Source: Spirochaetales bacterium
GTDB lineage: Bacteria; Spirochaetota; Spirochaetia; B11-G9
Direction of reading: 5' to 3'
NCBI GenBank assembly: GCA_027077185.1
Contig: JALTGJ010000167.1
Span: forward strand, 1 to 11,877
DNA length: 11,877 nt
Position 1 is the first letter of the stretch. Each line of letters opens with the position of its first letter. Below, piece by piece: positions 1 through 7,292 of this stretch. The position numbers were made by a program, and so were the translations under genes. The notes beneath the pieces are model-generated. The model did no database searches. It was given only the letters and a program-made list of their open reading frames with translations, and was not told the DNA's origin.

Positions 1-2
1 TT

Positions 3-629
3 CTTGTTGTAGATAAGATAAGCGGCCTGCTAACTATTGCTACAGATAGGATAAAGGAAAATACTGCTCATTATCTGTTAAATAATTATGTCAAAAAAGG
101 TATTGCAAAATCAAAAAACAGAGTATATATCGTGCATCGTCTGGATAGAGATACTTCAGGGATTCTTGTTTTTGCAAAGAGTGAATCTGTTAAATCTTAT
201 CTTCAGAATGAATGGAAGAATTTTAGTAAAAAATACTACGCTGTTGTTATTGGGACTCTGGATGAAAAAGAGGGGGTTATTAGCTCTTATCTGGTAGAAA
301 ATAAAATGCACAAAATGTATTCAACAAAAGATTCCAAAAAAGGAAAGCTGGCAAAAACAGGATATAAAGTTTTAAAGGAATCTTTGCAGTACAGTTTTCT
401 CGAAATTGACCTTCTTACAGGCAGGAGAAATCAGATAAGGGTTCATTTTGCAGATAAAGGCTGCCCTGTAGCCGGAGATAGTTTGTATGGAATTAAAGAC
501 AGGCTTATTAAAAAACTTACACTTCATGCCGGATCTATAACAATTCGACATCCTCATACAAAAGAGAAAATGACTTTCAAAGCAAAAATTCCTGCTTATT
601 TTGAATCACTCATAAGAACATCAGTTTAA
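3..629 (+). CDS. RluA-family pseudouridine synthase, 5'-truncated by window edge
   Basis: Isomerises a uridine of rRNA or tRNA to pseudouridine; the target base cannot be told from the sequence. The reading frame is open from base 3, so the true start lies upstream and the visible part has 208 residues. The catalytic motif HRLDRDTSG is at visible residues 45-53, with the catalytic Asp at residue 48 (codon 144-146), followed by ILVFAKS. The later family motif GRRNQIRVHFA, then GDSLYG, is also present, so the catalytic core and C-terminus look intact. A GTG inside the HRLD motif (base 132) could be mistaken for a start but is an internal Val. Any N-terminal S4 domain would lie outside the window. 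The gene converges on the ACT-domain gene and the last 4 bp overlap. Family assignment is firm; the RluA, RluC or RluD subtype is not decided. Confidence 0.93.
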   Translation, partial: LVVDKISGLLTIATDRIKENTAHYLLNNYVKKGIAKSKNRVYIVHRLDRDTSGILVFAKSESVKSYLQNEWKNFSKKYYAVVIGTLDEKEGVISSYLVENKMHKMYSTKDSKKGKLAKTGYKVLKESLQYSFLEIDLLTGRRNQIRVHFADKGCPVAGDSLYGIKDRLIKKLTLHAGSITIRHPHTKEKMTFKAKIPAYFESLIRTSV

Positions 630-1150
630 TTACTAAAAATTAAATCAAGATTTAATTCTGATGCAAGATCATTTAGCTCTTCCTTTAATTTTACAATAGA
701 CTGGTTTACTGGAATTTCGGCTTTCAATTTTAAATCAAATAAGGGAGCTCCGCAATGGGGCATTGGTTTCATCTGTGTATCGAGTGATTGAATACAGACA
801 CTATGCTCTTTAAGTATATGAACAAAACTCTGTATTATACCAGGGTGATCCATAGATATTACTTCAAAGTTTAGAGGCAATTGGCCCTCTATTTTTAAAG
901 AATCAGGACTATCAGCTTCATGAAGCGTCGTTTTAAGTCCCAGTTTGTTTAAACTGTCAATATCATCTTTTATTTTTTGCAATCCCTCTTCTGAACAGGA
1001 AAATAAACACATTATTGAGAATCTTCCTCCCAGAATTACCATTCGGCTATCTTCTACATTTGTATTTTTTTTCAATAAATAAGAAGATACATCATCAACT
1101 ATTCCCAGCCTATTCTTTCCAACTGCACACAAAATCATATATTTATTCAT
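626..1150 (-). CDS. Tandem ACT-domain protein, GcvR-like
   Basis: A 174-residue cytosolic protein made of two ACT domains, about residues 3-78 and 93-170. ACT domains usually bind amino acids or mediate regulatory contacts. The first has the GcvR-type pattern GKNRLGIVDDVSSYL, then NVEDSRMVILGGRFSIM; the second begins NFEVISMDHPGIIQSFV. No DNA-binding or catalytic domain is present. That matches the stand-alone GcvR/ACT family, whose E. coli member inhibits GcvA, the activator of glycine cleavage genes. No gcvA or glycine-cleavage gene is nearby, so the partner and ligand are unknown. There is no Shine-Dalgarno sequence before the ATG, and a strong promoter places transcription start at or next to that ATG (see promoter entry). 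The 3' end overlaps the convergent RluA gene. Confidence 0.85.
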   Translation of the reverse strand: MNKYMILCAVGKNRLGIVDDVSSYLLKKNTNVEDSRMVILGGRFSIMCLFSCSEEGLQKIKDDIDSLNKLGLKTTLHEADSPDSLKIEGQLPLNFEVISMDHPGIIQSFVHILKEHSVCIQSLDTQMKPMPHCGAPLFDLKLKAEIPVNQSIVKLKEELNDLASELNLDLIFSN

Positions 1151-1155
1151 AACAT

Positions 1156-1184
1156 ATGATAACTCTATTGATATAATATGTCAA
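1156..1184 (-). promoter_or_regulatory. Sigma-70-type promoter of the ACT gene, probably leaderless
   Basis: On the minus strand, a perfect -35 TTGACA (1184-1179) and a -10 TATCAT (1161-1156, five of six matches) are separated by exactly 17 bp. Only 5 bp (1155-1151) lie between the -10 and the A of the ATG at 1150, so a normal start site would fall on the first base of the start codon. The absence of any Shine-Dalgarno sequence agrees with a leaderless mRNA. The start site itself is inferred. Confidence 0.6.
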
Positions 1185-1301
1185 TAAAATGATAAAAATA
1201 TTATTAATATAATTATACAGAATAATAATAGTAGAAAATATATAATAAAAGTATTTGTATGGTAAAAATTGAAGTAAGAGTAAGTAATTGTAATAATGAT
1301 T

Positions 1302-1330
1302 TTATTGGATTAAGATAATAGTATTATACT
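1302..1330 (+). promoter_or_regulatory. Possible promoter of the MOSC gene
   Basis: A good -10 hexamer TATACT (1325-1330) lies 55 bp before the GTG start. The hexamer 17 bp upstream, TTATTG (1302-1307), is a poor -35. The rest of the 235-bp gap (1151-1385) is very AT-rich and shows no ORF, repeat or terminator I can support. In such sequence chance -10 matches are common, so this is weak. Confidence 0.3.
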
Positions 1331-1385
1331 TTTGAGATGTTTATTGACTTGACTGCACAGAGACTGGATTTTGGGGAGTTATTAA

Positions 1386-1829
1386 GTGGCATTTGTATCA
1401 GAACTATTTATTTGTAAGGTAAAGAAACAGGCCAGGATTGAAATTGAATCAGGATTGTTTGTAGAAAATTTTGGACTTAAAGGTGATGCCTATTCCAAAT
1501 TTGGAATAGAAAAGCAGGTAACGATTTTTTTTGATGAAAGTAGAGATTTACTGGATAAAGAGCCCTATTCCGGTCTCTGTTTTTCCAGATTTTTAGAAAC
1601 TCTAAGAATAGCAGAGATGAATGCTGATAAATTAGCAGCAGGAACAATAATACAAATAGGTGAGGCTGTTTTTTCTATAAGTAAGAAGAAAAAGAAATGC
1701 TATCCTGAATGCAGAATTATTCAGGATAACAGAGTATGTTCATTATCTCGAGATGTCAGGTTTAGCAAGGTAATCAAATCCGGAAAGGTCTGTAAAGGGG
1801 ATAAGATTAAAATACTAAGCTTATATTAA
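1386..1829 (+). CDS. MOSC-domain protein (short, stand-alone type)
   Basis: A 147-residue protein that is essentially one MOSC domain, the sulfur-carrier fold shared with the C-terminus of molybdenum-cofactor sulfurases. Visible family features are GLKGDA at residues 30-35, KQVTIF at 43-48, the AAGTIIQIGEAVFSI strand pair at 84-98, the cysteine region KKCYPEC at 103-109 and the closing KGDKIKI. C105 is the likely conserved cysteine; C109 and C118 are also present. The usual ENLTT-like segment is degenerate here (FLETLRI). GTG is taken as the start because GGGGAG lies 8 bp upstream and the domain begins at once. No molybdenum-cofactor biosynthesis or molybdoenzyme gene is in the window, so the substrate is unknown. 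Its stop directly abuts that of the convergent secreted-protein gene. Confidence 0.82.
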   Translation: MAFVSELFICKVKKQARIEIESGLFVENFGLKGDAYSKFGIEKQVTIFFDESRDLLDKEPYSGLCFSRFLETLRIAEMNADKLAAGTIIQIGEAVFSISKKKKKCYPECRIIQDNRVCSLSRDVRFSKVIKSGKVCKGDKIKILSLY

Positions 1830-2480
1830 CTAATCCATATCTCCCATTTCGATTGCAACATTTTGTTCTGAACCTGTGGAAGGATCCAGTGTTAATGTAA
1901 AGGAATAGGTATCGTTGTTTTCATCTACTGCCATCACATCATAATCTACAGCATCATCACCTATTGGAATCAGCAAACTAAGGTAATCTCCGGGTATAAT
2001 GGTAGTCGCTTCATCCAGAAGATCCACTCCGTACATATTGGAGTCTGCAGGCGAAATAAACATGTAATAAATTTCGGTTTGAATTTGATTATCTATTTCA
2101 AGAGTAATAAAGTTAAAATCCGGGCTTTCTTCGGACATATCCTTTTTTGAGAAAGCTATTGTCTCTTCTGTACCATCACAGATTGTATAATCATAAATTG
2201 ACAGTGCTTCACCATTACTGTTTATTGCCAAAATATCAAAATCATCACAGTCATCAGGATAATAGATGTAAAAACCTAAATCAGCTCTTGATTCAAGAAT
2301 TCTTTCTGAGTTTAAAATTTCCGGTCCCCAGTAATCACTGTCTCCGGGTGAAAGAAAAATATACTCAATATCAGTGCTTGTTCCATTAAAAAATACTACA
2401 TTATTTAACCATCCCGGGTCAAAAGCAAATATGAGTACAGGTAAAATTAGTAGAAATAATACAAACGATATTTTTTTCAT
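1830..2480 (-). CDS. Secreted protein with two tandem copies of an SP-x-DS-x-x-WG type domain
   Basis: A 216-residue exported protein. Residues 1-19 form a signal peptide (MKK, hydrophobic core, probable cleavage after LIFA) with no lipobox cysteine. The mature part holds two diverged copies of a domain of roughly 85 residues, about 28-115 and 124-214. The matching segments are IEYIFLSPGDSDYWGPEIL and IYYMFISPADSNMYGVDLL, then a Gly- or Ser-containing turn, then FDILAINSNGEA and YDVMAVDENNDT. The same signature appears, from memory, in uncharacterised small exported proteins of other bacteria. Composition is strongly acidic, so cation binding is possible but unproven. No function is assigned. 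AAGGAG lies 6 bp before the ATG. Overlapping -10-like sequences (TATAAT, TATAAA) occur in 2495-2514 on the minus strand without a convincing -35. Confidence 0.8.
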   Translation of the reverse strand: MKKISFVLFLLILPVLIFAFDPGWLNNVVFFNGTSTDIEYIFLSPGDSDYWGPEILNSERILESRADLGFYIYYPDDCDDFDILAINSNGEALSIYDYTICDGTEETIAFSKKDMSEESPDFNFITLEIDNQIQTEIYYMFISPADSNMYGVDLLDEATTIIPGDYLSLLIPIGDDAVDYDVMAVDENNDTYSFTLTLDPSTGSEQNVAIEMGDMD

Positions 2481-2578
2481 AGGTCACTCCTTAAATTATA
2501 TGTATGAGTTTATATCCTAAATAAAAAAAATCAAGCAAAATAATCCTTAAATATAAAATTAAGAAACAGGGAATTGAA

Positions 2579-2607
2579 TTGTCGTAGAAAAGTAATCATG
2601 TTATAGT
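2579..2607 (+). promoter_or_regulatory. Promoter of the phosphatase-kinase-regulator operon, near-leaderless
   Basis: TTGTCG (2579-2584, four of six -35 matches) and TATAGT (2602-2607, five of six -10 matches) are separated by exactly 17 bp. The -10 ends only 9 bp before the ATG at 2617. The start site would fall at about A2614 or on the ATG, leaving a leader of 0-4 nt. No Shine-Dalgarno sequence is visible. The start site is inferred. Confidence 0.5.
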
Positions 2608-2616
2608 GTTTTTATC

Positions 2617-4734
2617 ATGAGAATACGATTAAAACTTTCAATAGTAGAATTAACTATGGCTTTCGGTTTTATTATAGCTATATCAATCTCCCTTTTCTAT
2701 CTTAACTCAATGGTTAGGGTTAAAGATATGGAATTTCAGGCAGAAAGGGTAGTTTCCGGTCTTAACCGTTTTAGTAACAAAACAGAAGATCTGTTTGTAA
2801 CAAATAAAAAATTATCTGTTCTTATGGATGACTGGTATAATTCAGTTTTAGATTTTGAAAACGAATTGAAATTACTAAAGGAATCAAAAGCTGTAAAAAT
2901 TCTGGGTAAAGAAAGAATATCAGAGCTTTCAGAAGTTGAAAACTGGTGGAAGCAGGTTAGTGATTGGCAAGTTCAGCCTTTATTAAAATATATGCAGACA
3001 ATGGTTTCCAACGGTTTTGATGAAAAATTTGGAGATAAGGGAATTCTTCAATCCTATTATGCTGGAACAAATAAGGATTCAGATCTGATTGGGCCGGTTT
3101 TGTCTTTAACAAATTACAAAAAAAATGTCCAGGAGAGTACTGTTAGTTTTGCAGAAAAGCAGAATAATTTTATTATTGGATTGAGAACACAGTCAGAACT
3201 ATTTATTAAAAACAGCTTGCGAATTGTTATTGTTCTTGTCTTTGTTACAATAATTATATCTCTAATTGTTATCAATTTGTTTGCCCGTAGAATTTCAACT
3301 AGAATTGGTCTTGTTGATGATGCGGTTCAGACTTTGACAGGAGGAGACTTTTCCAAAAATTTAGAAATAAATTCCAAAGATGAATTTGAAGAGCTTGCAA
3401 ATCATTATAATACTCTTAAAGGAGAGTTATGGAAGAAACTGGATTCTATTTTGGAGTTCATGCTACAGATAGGAGAAGGTCTATCAGAAGGGGTAGATAT
3501 TAATAGTTCATTAAAAAGTATCCTTGATTCATTTGTAAAAAACACAACAGCTGATGCTGGTGCTGTATTCATGGTGGATGAGGACCAGCAGTTTATTGAT
3601 CTTATTTCATTAAATGGTTTTTTCCCATGCCCCTTTGCTGTTCCTCAGGAGGTTTTAAAATCCAGGGAAGCACAGACGGATTATCTTAAAAGGCATCCTA
3701 TTTCAGTTGGAAAAACTATAATTGGAAAAGCAATAAAATCAGGTAAAGGTGTTTATCTTAAGGAAGCTGGAAGAGATGAAATGCTGAGACAGAATAATTT
3801 AAAAGATTCAGTTCAGTATATTCATTCTATAGCTGTCGTACCGCTTATTATATCAAAGAGAGTTTTGGGAGCAGTTGCCCTTGTACGGACAAGTCCTGAC
3901 ATGCCATTTACCGACCTGGAATTTACCAATATGAAAACATTCGGAGATTATGCAGCATTGTCCATTGATAATATGTATAATTTTACCGAAGCTGTTCAGC
4001 TTAAAGAAATGCAGCGTGAACTTGCTATTGCATCGGATATTCAAAAAAATCTCCTACCCAGGAAACTTCCTGAGATTAAACGATATGATATCGCCGTTCA
4101 TACTGAAGCTGCCAGAGCAATGAGTGGAGATTATTATGATATTTACAGGCTGGATAAAGAGAGGATCGCACTGGTTATATGTGATGTAGTAGGCAGGGGT
4201 GTTCCTGCTTCTCTTCTTATGGTAATGATTAGAACTGTTATACGATTCGTTTCTTCTCCAAAACGGGGTGCTGAAGATATTTTAAATGTTCTAAATAAAG
4301 GATTAACACGAAGAATTGGTACCGAACAGTATGCTACTATTAGTATAACTGTTATAAATGAGAAAACAGGGCAAATTGATTTTTCCAATGCCGGTCATAG
4401 TCCTTTACTCTACTATAGCGAAAATAAAAAGGAATTCAATCCCATTGATACAATGGGATTGCCTGTAGGTGTAGAAGCAAAAGAAACTTATCTTAAGAAA
4501 ACAGTTGGAATGAACAGGAATGATATTTTTGTTCTTTATACTGATGGCCTTCCTGAGGCAAAAGGAATTGATGGATCTTTGTATTCCATAGAAAAATTGG
4601 AAAATCTTATTATTTCCAATAAGGAAAAAAGTTCTGAACAAATTATTGAGACAGTAAAGAATGATATGAAATTGTTCAAAGGATCGATGGATCTCCTTGA
4701 TGATCAGACCCTTATAGTTGTAAAGGCCAAGTAA
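2617..4734 (+). CDS. Membrane PP2C/SpoIIE-type serine phosphatase with HAMP and GAF domains (RsbU-like)
   Basis: A 705-residue signalling phosphatase. Proteins of this class normally remove phosphate from Ser/Thr of anti-sigma-factor antagonists (SpoIIAA/RsbV type). Domain order: TM1 about 8-30; an extracytoplasmic, mostly helical sensor 32-198; TM2 199-222; HAMP 223-275; GAF about 290-455; a linker with ASDIQKNLLP at 472-481; and the SpoIIE/PP2C domain about 485-705. The metal-binding acidic residues are all present: SGDYYD (D505, D508), CDVVGRGVPAS (D523), YTDG (D643) and DDQT (D695, D696), plus NAGH at 591-594, so it should be active. It is the first gene of a tight operon with a LytS-type kinase (8-bp gap) and a LytTR regulator. 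No STAS antagonist, RsbW-like kinase or sigma factor is in the window, so its substrate is unknown. The start is supported because TM1 begins within eight residues. Confidence 0.9.
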   Translation: MRIRLKLSIVELTMAFGFIIAISISLFYLNSMVRVKDMEFQAERVVSGLNRFSNKTEDLFVTNKKLSVLMDDWYNSVLDFENELKLLKESKAVKILGKERISELSEVENWWKQVSDWQVQPLLKYMQTMVSNGFDEKFGDKGILQSYYAGTNKDSDLIGPVLSLTNYKKNVQESTVSFAEKQNNFIIGLRTQSELFIKNSLRIVIVLVFVTIIISLIVINLFARRISTRIGLVDDAVQTLTGGDFSKNLEINSKDEFEELANHYNTLKGELWKKLDSILEFMLQIGEGLSEGVDINSSLKSILDSFVKNTTADAGAVFMVDEDQQFIDLISLNGFFPCPFAVPQEVLKSREAQTDYLKRHPISVGKTIIGKAIKSGKGVYLKEAGRDEMLRQNNLKDSVQYIHSIAVVPLIISKRVLGAVALVRTSPDMPFTDLEFTNMKTFGDYAALSIDNMYNFTEAVQLKEMQRELAIASDIQKNLLPRKLPEIKRYDIAVHTEAARAMSGDYYDIYRLDKERIALVICDVVGRGVPASLLMVMIRTVIRFVSSPKRGAEDILNVLNKGLTRRIGTEQYATISITVINEKTGQIDFSNAGHSPLLYYSENKKEFNPIDTMGLPVGVEAKETYLKKTVGMNRNDIFVLYTDGLPEAKGIDGSLYSIEKLENLIISNKEKSSEQIIETVKNDMKLFKGSMDLLDDQTLIVVKAK

Positions 4735-4742
4735 AGCCAACG

Positions 4743-6425
4743 ATGATTCAGATATTAAAAACACTTGTAAATCAAGCTGGACTAATTGCAATTTTCGCTT
4801 TTGCAATTACTCAATCAAGAACAGTCAGGAGAATACTTACCCGGAAAAATAAAAGAAAGAGAGAACTTATAATAATAATTTTGCTTTTTGGGTCTCTGGG
4901 AATAGTCGGCACTTACATGGGAGTTCCTGTTCATGGTGCAATCGCTAATTCCAGAGTTGTCGGAGTCTTTGTTGCAGGACTTATTGGAGGCCCTTTAGTT
5001 GGTTTTTTGGCCGGTTTGATAGCAGGTTTTCATAGGTGGGTTATAGATATTGGTGGATTTACTGCTTTTGCATGTATGTTGTCTACAATCCTTGAAGGTC
5101 TTCTAGGTGGGTTTCTTAGTAAAAGAATGGCTATGGTGGAAGAAAAATTATTTTTTTCTATACTTGCCGGAGCAGCAGCAGAAATTATGCAGATGATAAT
5201 TATTCTTTTAATTGTCAAACCATTTCATGAAGCTTTTGATCTTGTTAAAATTATTGCCATACCTATGATAGGAGCAAATGCTATTGCTATTGGAATTTTT
5301 ATAGCAATAATTAATAGTATCAAAAAAGAAGAAGACTGGGTTGCTGCCAATCAGGCTGAAATTGTTCTTAGAATTGCAAGTAAAACAATACAGTATTTTA
5401 GACATGGTTTTAATTCTGTAACTGCCCAGGCTACAGCAAAAATTATTCTCGAAAATACAGACCTGTCCGCTGTTGCTTTTACCGATACCAAACAAATATT
5501 AGCCCATATTGGTAAAGGTTCTTTACATCATCCAATTGGAGGTGATTTCCAAACAGAGCTAACATTCAGGGCATTAAAGACTTCTAAAATTCAAATTGCA
5601 GAATCAAGAGAACAGATTAAATGTACAAATTCTCACTGTGAGCTTCAATCTGCTGTGGTTATAGCCATAAAGCAGGAAAAAGAAGTTATTGGTACATTAA
5701 AGCTGTATAGGGAGGAGAAAAATGCAATTTCATTAGTTGATATCAATTTGGCAAAAGGACTTGGATCTCTTTTTTCTACACAGATTGAACTGAGTATGAT
5801 TGAGGAACAGGCCAAACTTCTTGATAGGGCAGAATTAAAGGCTTTGCAATCTCAAATTAACCCTCATTTTCTATTCAATGCTATTAATACCATTGTTTCA
5901 CTTATACGGACAGATCCTGAAGCAGCAAGAACATTACTTCAGAATTTAAGCTTATTTTTTAGAAATAGTTTTCAGGTAGATAAAACAGAAGTTAGTATCA
6001 GGCAGGAAATTGAACATATAAGAGCATATCTGGATATAGAAAAAGCAAGATTTGGTGAAAAGTTGAAAGTTAACTTCAAAATACCTTCTTCCCTGAACTT
6101 TTATATTCCTCCGTTTCTTCTTCAGCCAATTGTTGAAAATGCAGTTAAACATGGTGTAATGGTAAAAAGAGGGGGAGGAGAAATATTTGTAGAGGCAAGA
6201 GAAGATAAGAAAAAAATTATAATAACGGTAAAAGATGATGGAGTTGGTATGGAGGCAGAGCAGTTAAAATCTCTGTTGATTGAAGATAATAATGATTCAA
6301 TTGCTCTTACTAATATTAATAAGCGTCTTATAACAAAGTATGGTTCTAAATATGGCCTTGTAGTTGAAAGTAAGCCGGATAAAGGTACTTTAGTTACTAT
6401 TCATCTTCCAGGAACAGAAAAATGA
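4743..6425 (+). CDS. LytS/BtsS-type sensor histidine kinase, probable pyruvate sensor
   Basis: A 560-residue sensor kinase. The 5TMR-LYT membrane domain spans about 1-195 and carries the family segment NSRVVGVFVAGLIGGP. A GAF-like region spans about 205-355, with CTNSHCELQSAVV at 294-306 as in other LytS proteins. The His_kinase dimerisation segment has QINPHFLFN with phosphoacceptor H375. The ATPase domain has the N-box QPIVENAVKHG (461-471) and DDGVGM (498-503). The usual glycine-rich G2 box before NxxxRL is replaced by NDSIALTNINKRL. R71, R98, C111 and S114 sit where E. coli BtsS has R72, R99, C110 and S113, the residues I recall as implicated in pyruvate binding. Together with the downstream CstA gene this favours a BtsS-like role over a LytS role in autolysis. 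It starts 8 bp after the phosphatase stop with a weak ribosome site, so translational coupling is likely, and it overlaps the next gene by 4 bp (ATGA). Confidence 0.92.
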   Translation: MIQILKTLVNQAGLIAIFAFAITQSRTVRRILTRKNKRKRELIIIILLFGSLGIVGTYMGVPVHGAIANSRVVGVFVAGLIGGPLVGFLAGLIAGFHRWVIDIGGFTAFACMLSTILEGLLGGFLSKRMAMVEEKLFFSILAGAAAEIMQMIIILLIVKPFHEAFDLVKIIAIPMIGANAIAIGIFIAIINSIKKEEDWVAANQAEIVLRIASKTIQYFRHGFNSVTAQATAKIILENTDLSAVAFTDTKQILAHIGKGSLHHPIGGDFQTELTFRALKTSKIQIAESREQIKCTNSHCELQSAVVIAIKQEKEVIGTLKLYREEKNAISLVDINLAKGLGSLFSTQIELSMIEEQAKLLDRAELKALQSQINPHFLFNAINTIVSLIRTDPEAARTLLQNLSLFFRNSFQVDKTEVSIRQEIEHIRAYLDIEKARFGEKLKVNFKIPSSLNFYIPPFLLQPIVENAVKHGVMVKRGGGEIFVEAREDKKKIIITVKDDGVGMEAEQLKSLLIEDNNDSIALTNINKRLITKYGSKYGLVVESKPDKGTLVTIHLPGTEK

Positions 6426-7186
6426 TAAGAGTCTTAATTGTGGATGATGAAAAACCTGCAAGGGAAGAGTTAGAATATCTTTTGAATGATATCCAGGGAG
6501 TACATTTAGTTGGAATTGCCGATGACGGTACCAAAGCACTATCTTTAGCAGATAAATTACTGCCAGATATTTTATTTCTGGATATAAAGATGCCCGAAAT
6601 GAATGGGTTTGAGGTTGCTGAAAGATTACAGTCTTTTTCTAATACTCCTGCAATAATATTTACTACAGCGTATGATCAGTTTGCAATAAAGGCTTTTGAA
6701 ATTAATGCATTGGATTATATTCTTAAACCATTTACTAAAGAAAGGATCGAAAGTAGTTTAAAAAGATTCAATTTAACCAGACAACCTGCTTCCGAATTGA
6801 GTTACACGAAAATAAATAAGCTGATAGATGAACTGAAGACAGAACTGCCCTCTTCCAGGAAAATGTCAATTCCTCTTGGTGAATATTATAAACCTGTTTT
6901 AGTTGAGGAAATTATTGCTGTAGCGGCTGAAGGCCGGGATGTCAGAATTTTAACATCCTCCGGAGAGTACAACTATTCCAAGTCCATTACCGGTATGGAG
7001 GAATTTCTAACCGAAGATTATTTTTTTCGCTGTCACAGGGGGTTCATAATCAATATCAATGTAATCGAAAAAATTGATATTTGGTTTAATAATACCTATC
7101 AGCTTGAAATGAAGGGTATAGATGAAAAAATACCTGTATCGAGAACCTATGTAAGTCAATTTAGAAAATTATTATCTATTGGGTAA
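6422..7186 (+). CDS. LytTR-family response regulator, BtsR-like
   Basis: A 254-residue DNA-binding response regulator, cognate to the preceding kinase. The receiver domain is about residues 2-118 and complete: acidic pocket D8/D9, phosphoacceptor D54 in LFLDIKMPEMNG, switch Thr in FTTAYDQ (T81/T82), and K102 in ILKPF. A linker of about 30 residues leads to a LytTR domain (about 145-252) with the typical SRKMSIPLG, then FFRCHRGFIIN and IPVSRTYVSQ. LytTR proteins bind pairs of roughly 9-bp direct repeats about two helical turns apart. Such a repeat pair is present just downstream, before cstA. The ATG overlaps the kinase stop (ATGA), which indicates coupled translation and fixes the start. Length and motifs match BtsR/YehT and LytR; calling it BtsR-like rests on the neighbours. 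Confidence 0.93.
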   Translation: MIRVLIVDDEKPAREELEYLLNDIQGVHLVGIADDGTKALSLADKLLPDILFLDIKMPEMNGFEVAERLQSFSNTPAIIFTTAYDQFAIKAFEINALDYILKPFTKERIESSLKRFNLTRQPASELSYTKINKLIDELKTELPSSRKMSIPLGEYYKPVLVEEIIAVAAEGRDVRILTSSGEYNYSKSITGMEEFLTEDYFFRCHRGFIININVIEKIDIWFNNTYQLEMKGIDEKIPVSRTYVSQFRKLLSIG

Positions 7187-7197
7187 GATGAAAAGTT

Positions 7198-7228
7198 ATT
7201 TCATGTATTAAATTCAGCATTTCATGTA
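7198..7228 (+). promoter_or_regulatory. Candidate LytTR operator: two 10-bp direct repeats 21 bp apart
   Basis: ATTTCATGTA occurs at 7198-7207 and again, perfectly, at 7219-7228, start to start 21 bp (two helical turns). LytTR regulators bind paired direct repeats with this geometry, and the site lies between the regulator gene and its likely target, 65 bp before the transporter ATG. A TAAGTTAAT at 7227-7235 also fits the general LytTR consensus as I recall it, with a weaker TCGGTTAAG at 7250-7258 in a 23-bp register. No strong -35/-10 pair is visible before cstA, as expected for an activator-dependent promoter. The binding role is inferred. Confidence 0.5.
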
Positions 7229-7254
7229 AGTTAATGCCATTTTAGTCCTTCGGT

Positions 7255-7266
7255 TAAGTAGACTTA
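7255..7266. repeat. Small inverted repeat upstream of the cstA ribosome site
   Basis: TAAGT-AG-ACTTA is a 5-bp inverted repeat with a 2-bp centre, 27 bp before the cstA ATG. It could be an operator half-site pair or chance; the sequence alone does not decide. Confidence 0.25.
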
Positions 7267-7292
7267 GAACAAATTTATTATGGAGGTATCTA

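Noticed and set aside
88..297. 69-residue ORF overlapping the RluA fragment
   Set aside because: It is in another frame of a well-supported RluA coding region and has no family features of its own.
638..657. 9-bp palindrome AATTAAATC/GATTTAATT at the RluA-ACT convergent junction as a terminator
   Set aside because: It is pure AT apart from one pair, has a 2-nt loop, no U-tract, and lies within ACT coding sequence (Glu-Leu-Asn-Leu-Asp-Leu); it is better explained by codons.
4405..4806. 133-residue antisense ORF across the end of the phosphatase gene
   Set aside because: Lies opposite conserved SpoIIE motifs (YTDG, DDQT) and the start of the kinase gene; its low-complexity Phe/Ile-rich product is typical of a shadow frame.
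4743..7186. LytSR system controlling lrgAB/cidAB and autolysis
   Set aside because: No lrgA/lrgB-like genes are present; the CstA gene next door and the residues matching the BtsS pocket favour a BtsSR-like role.
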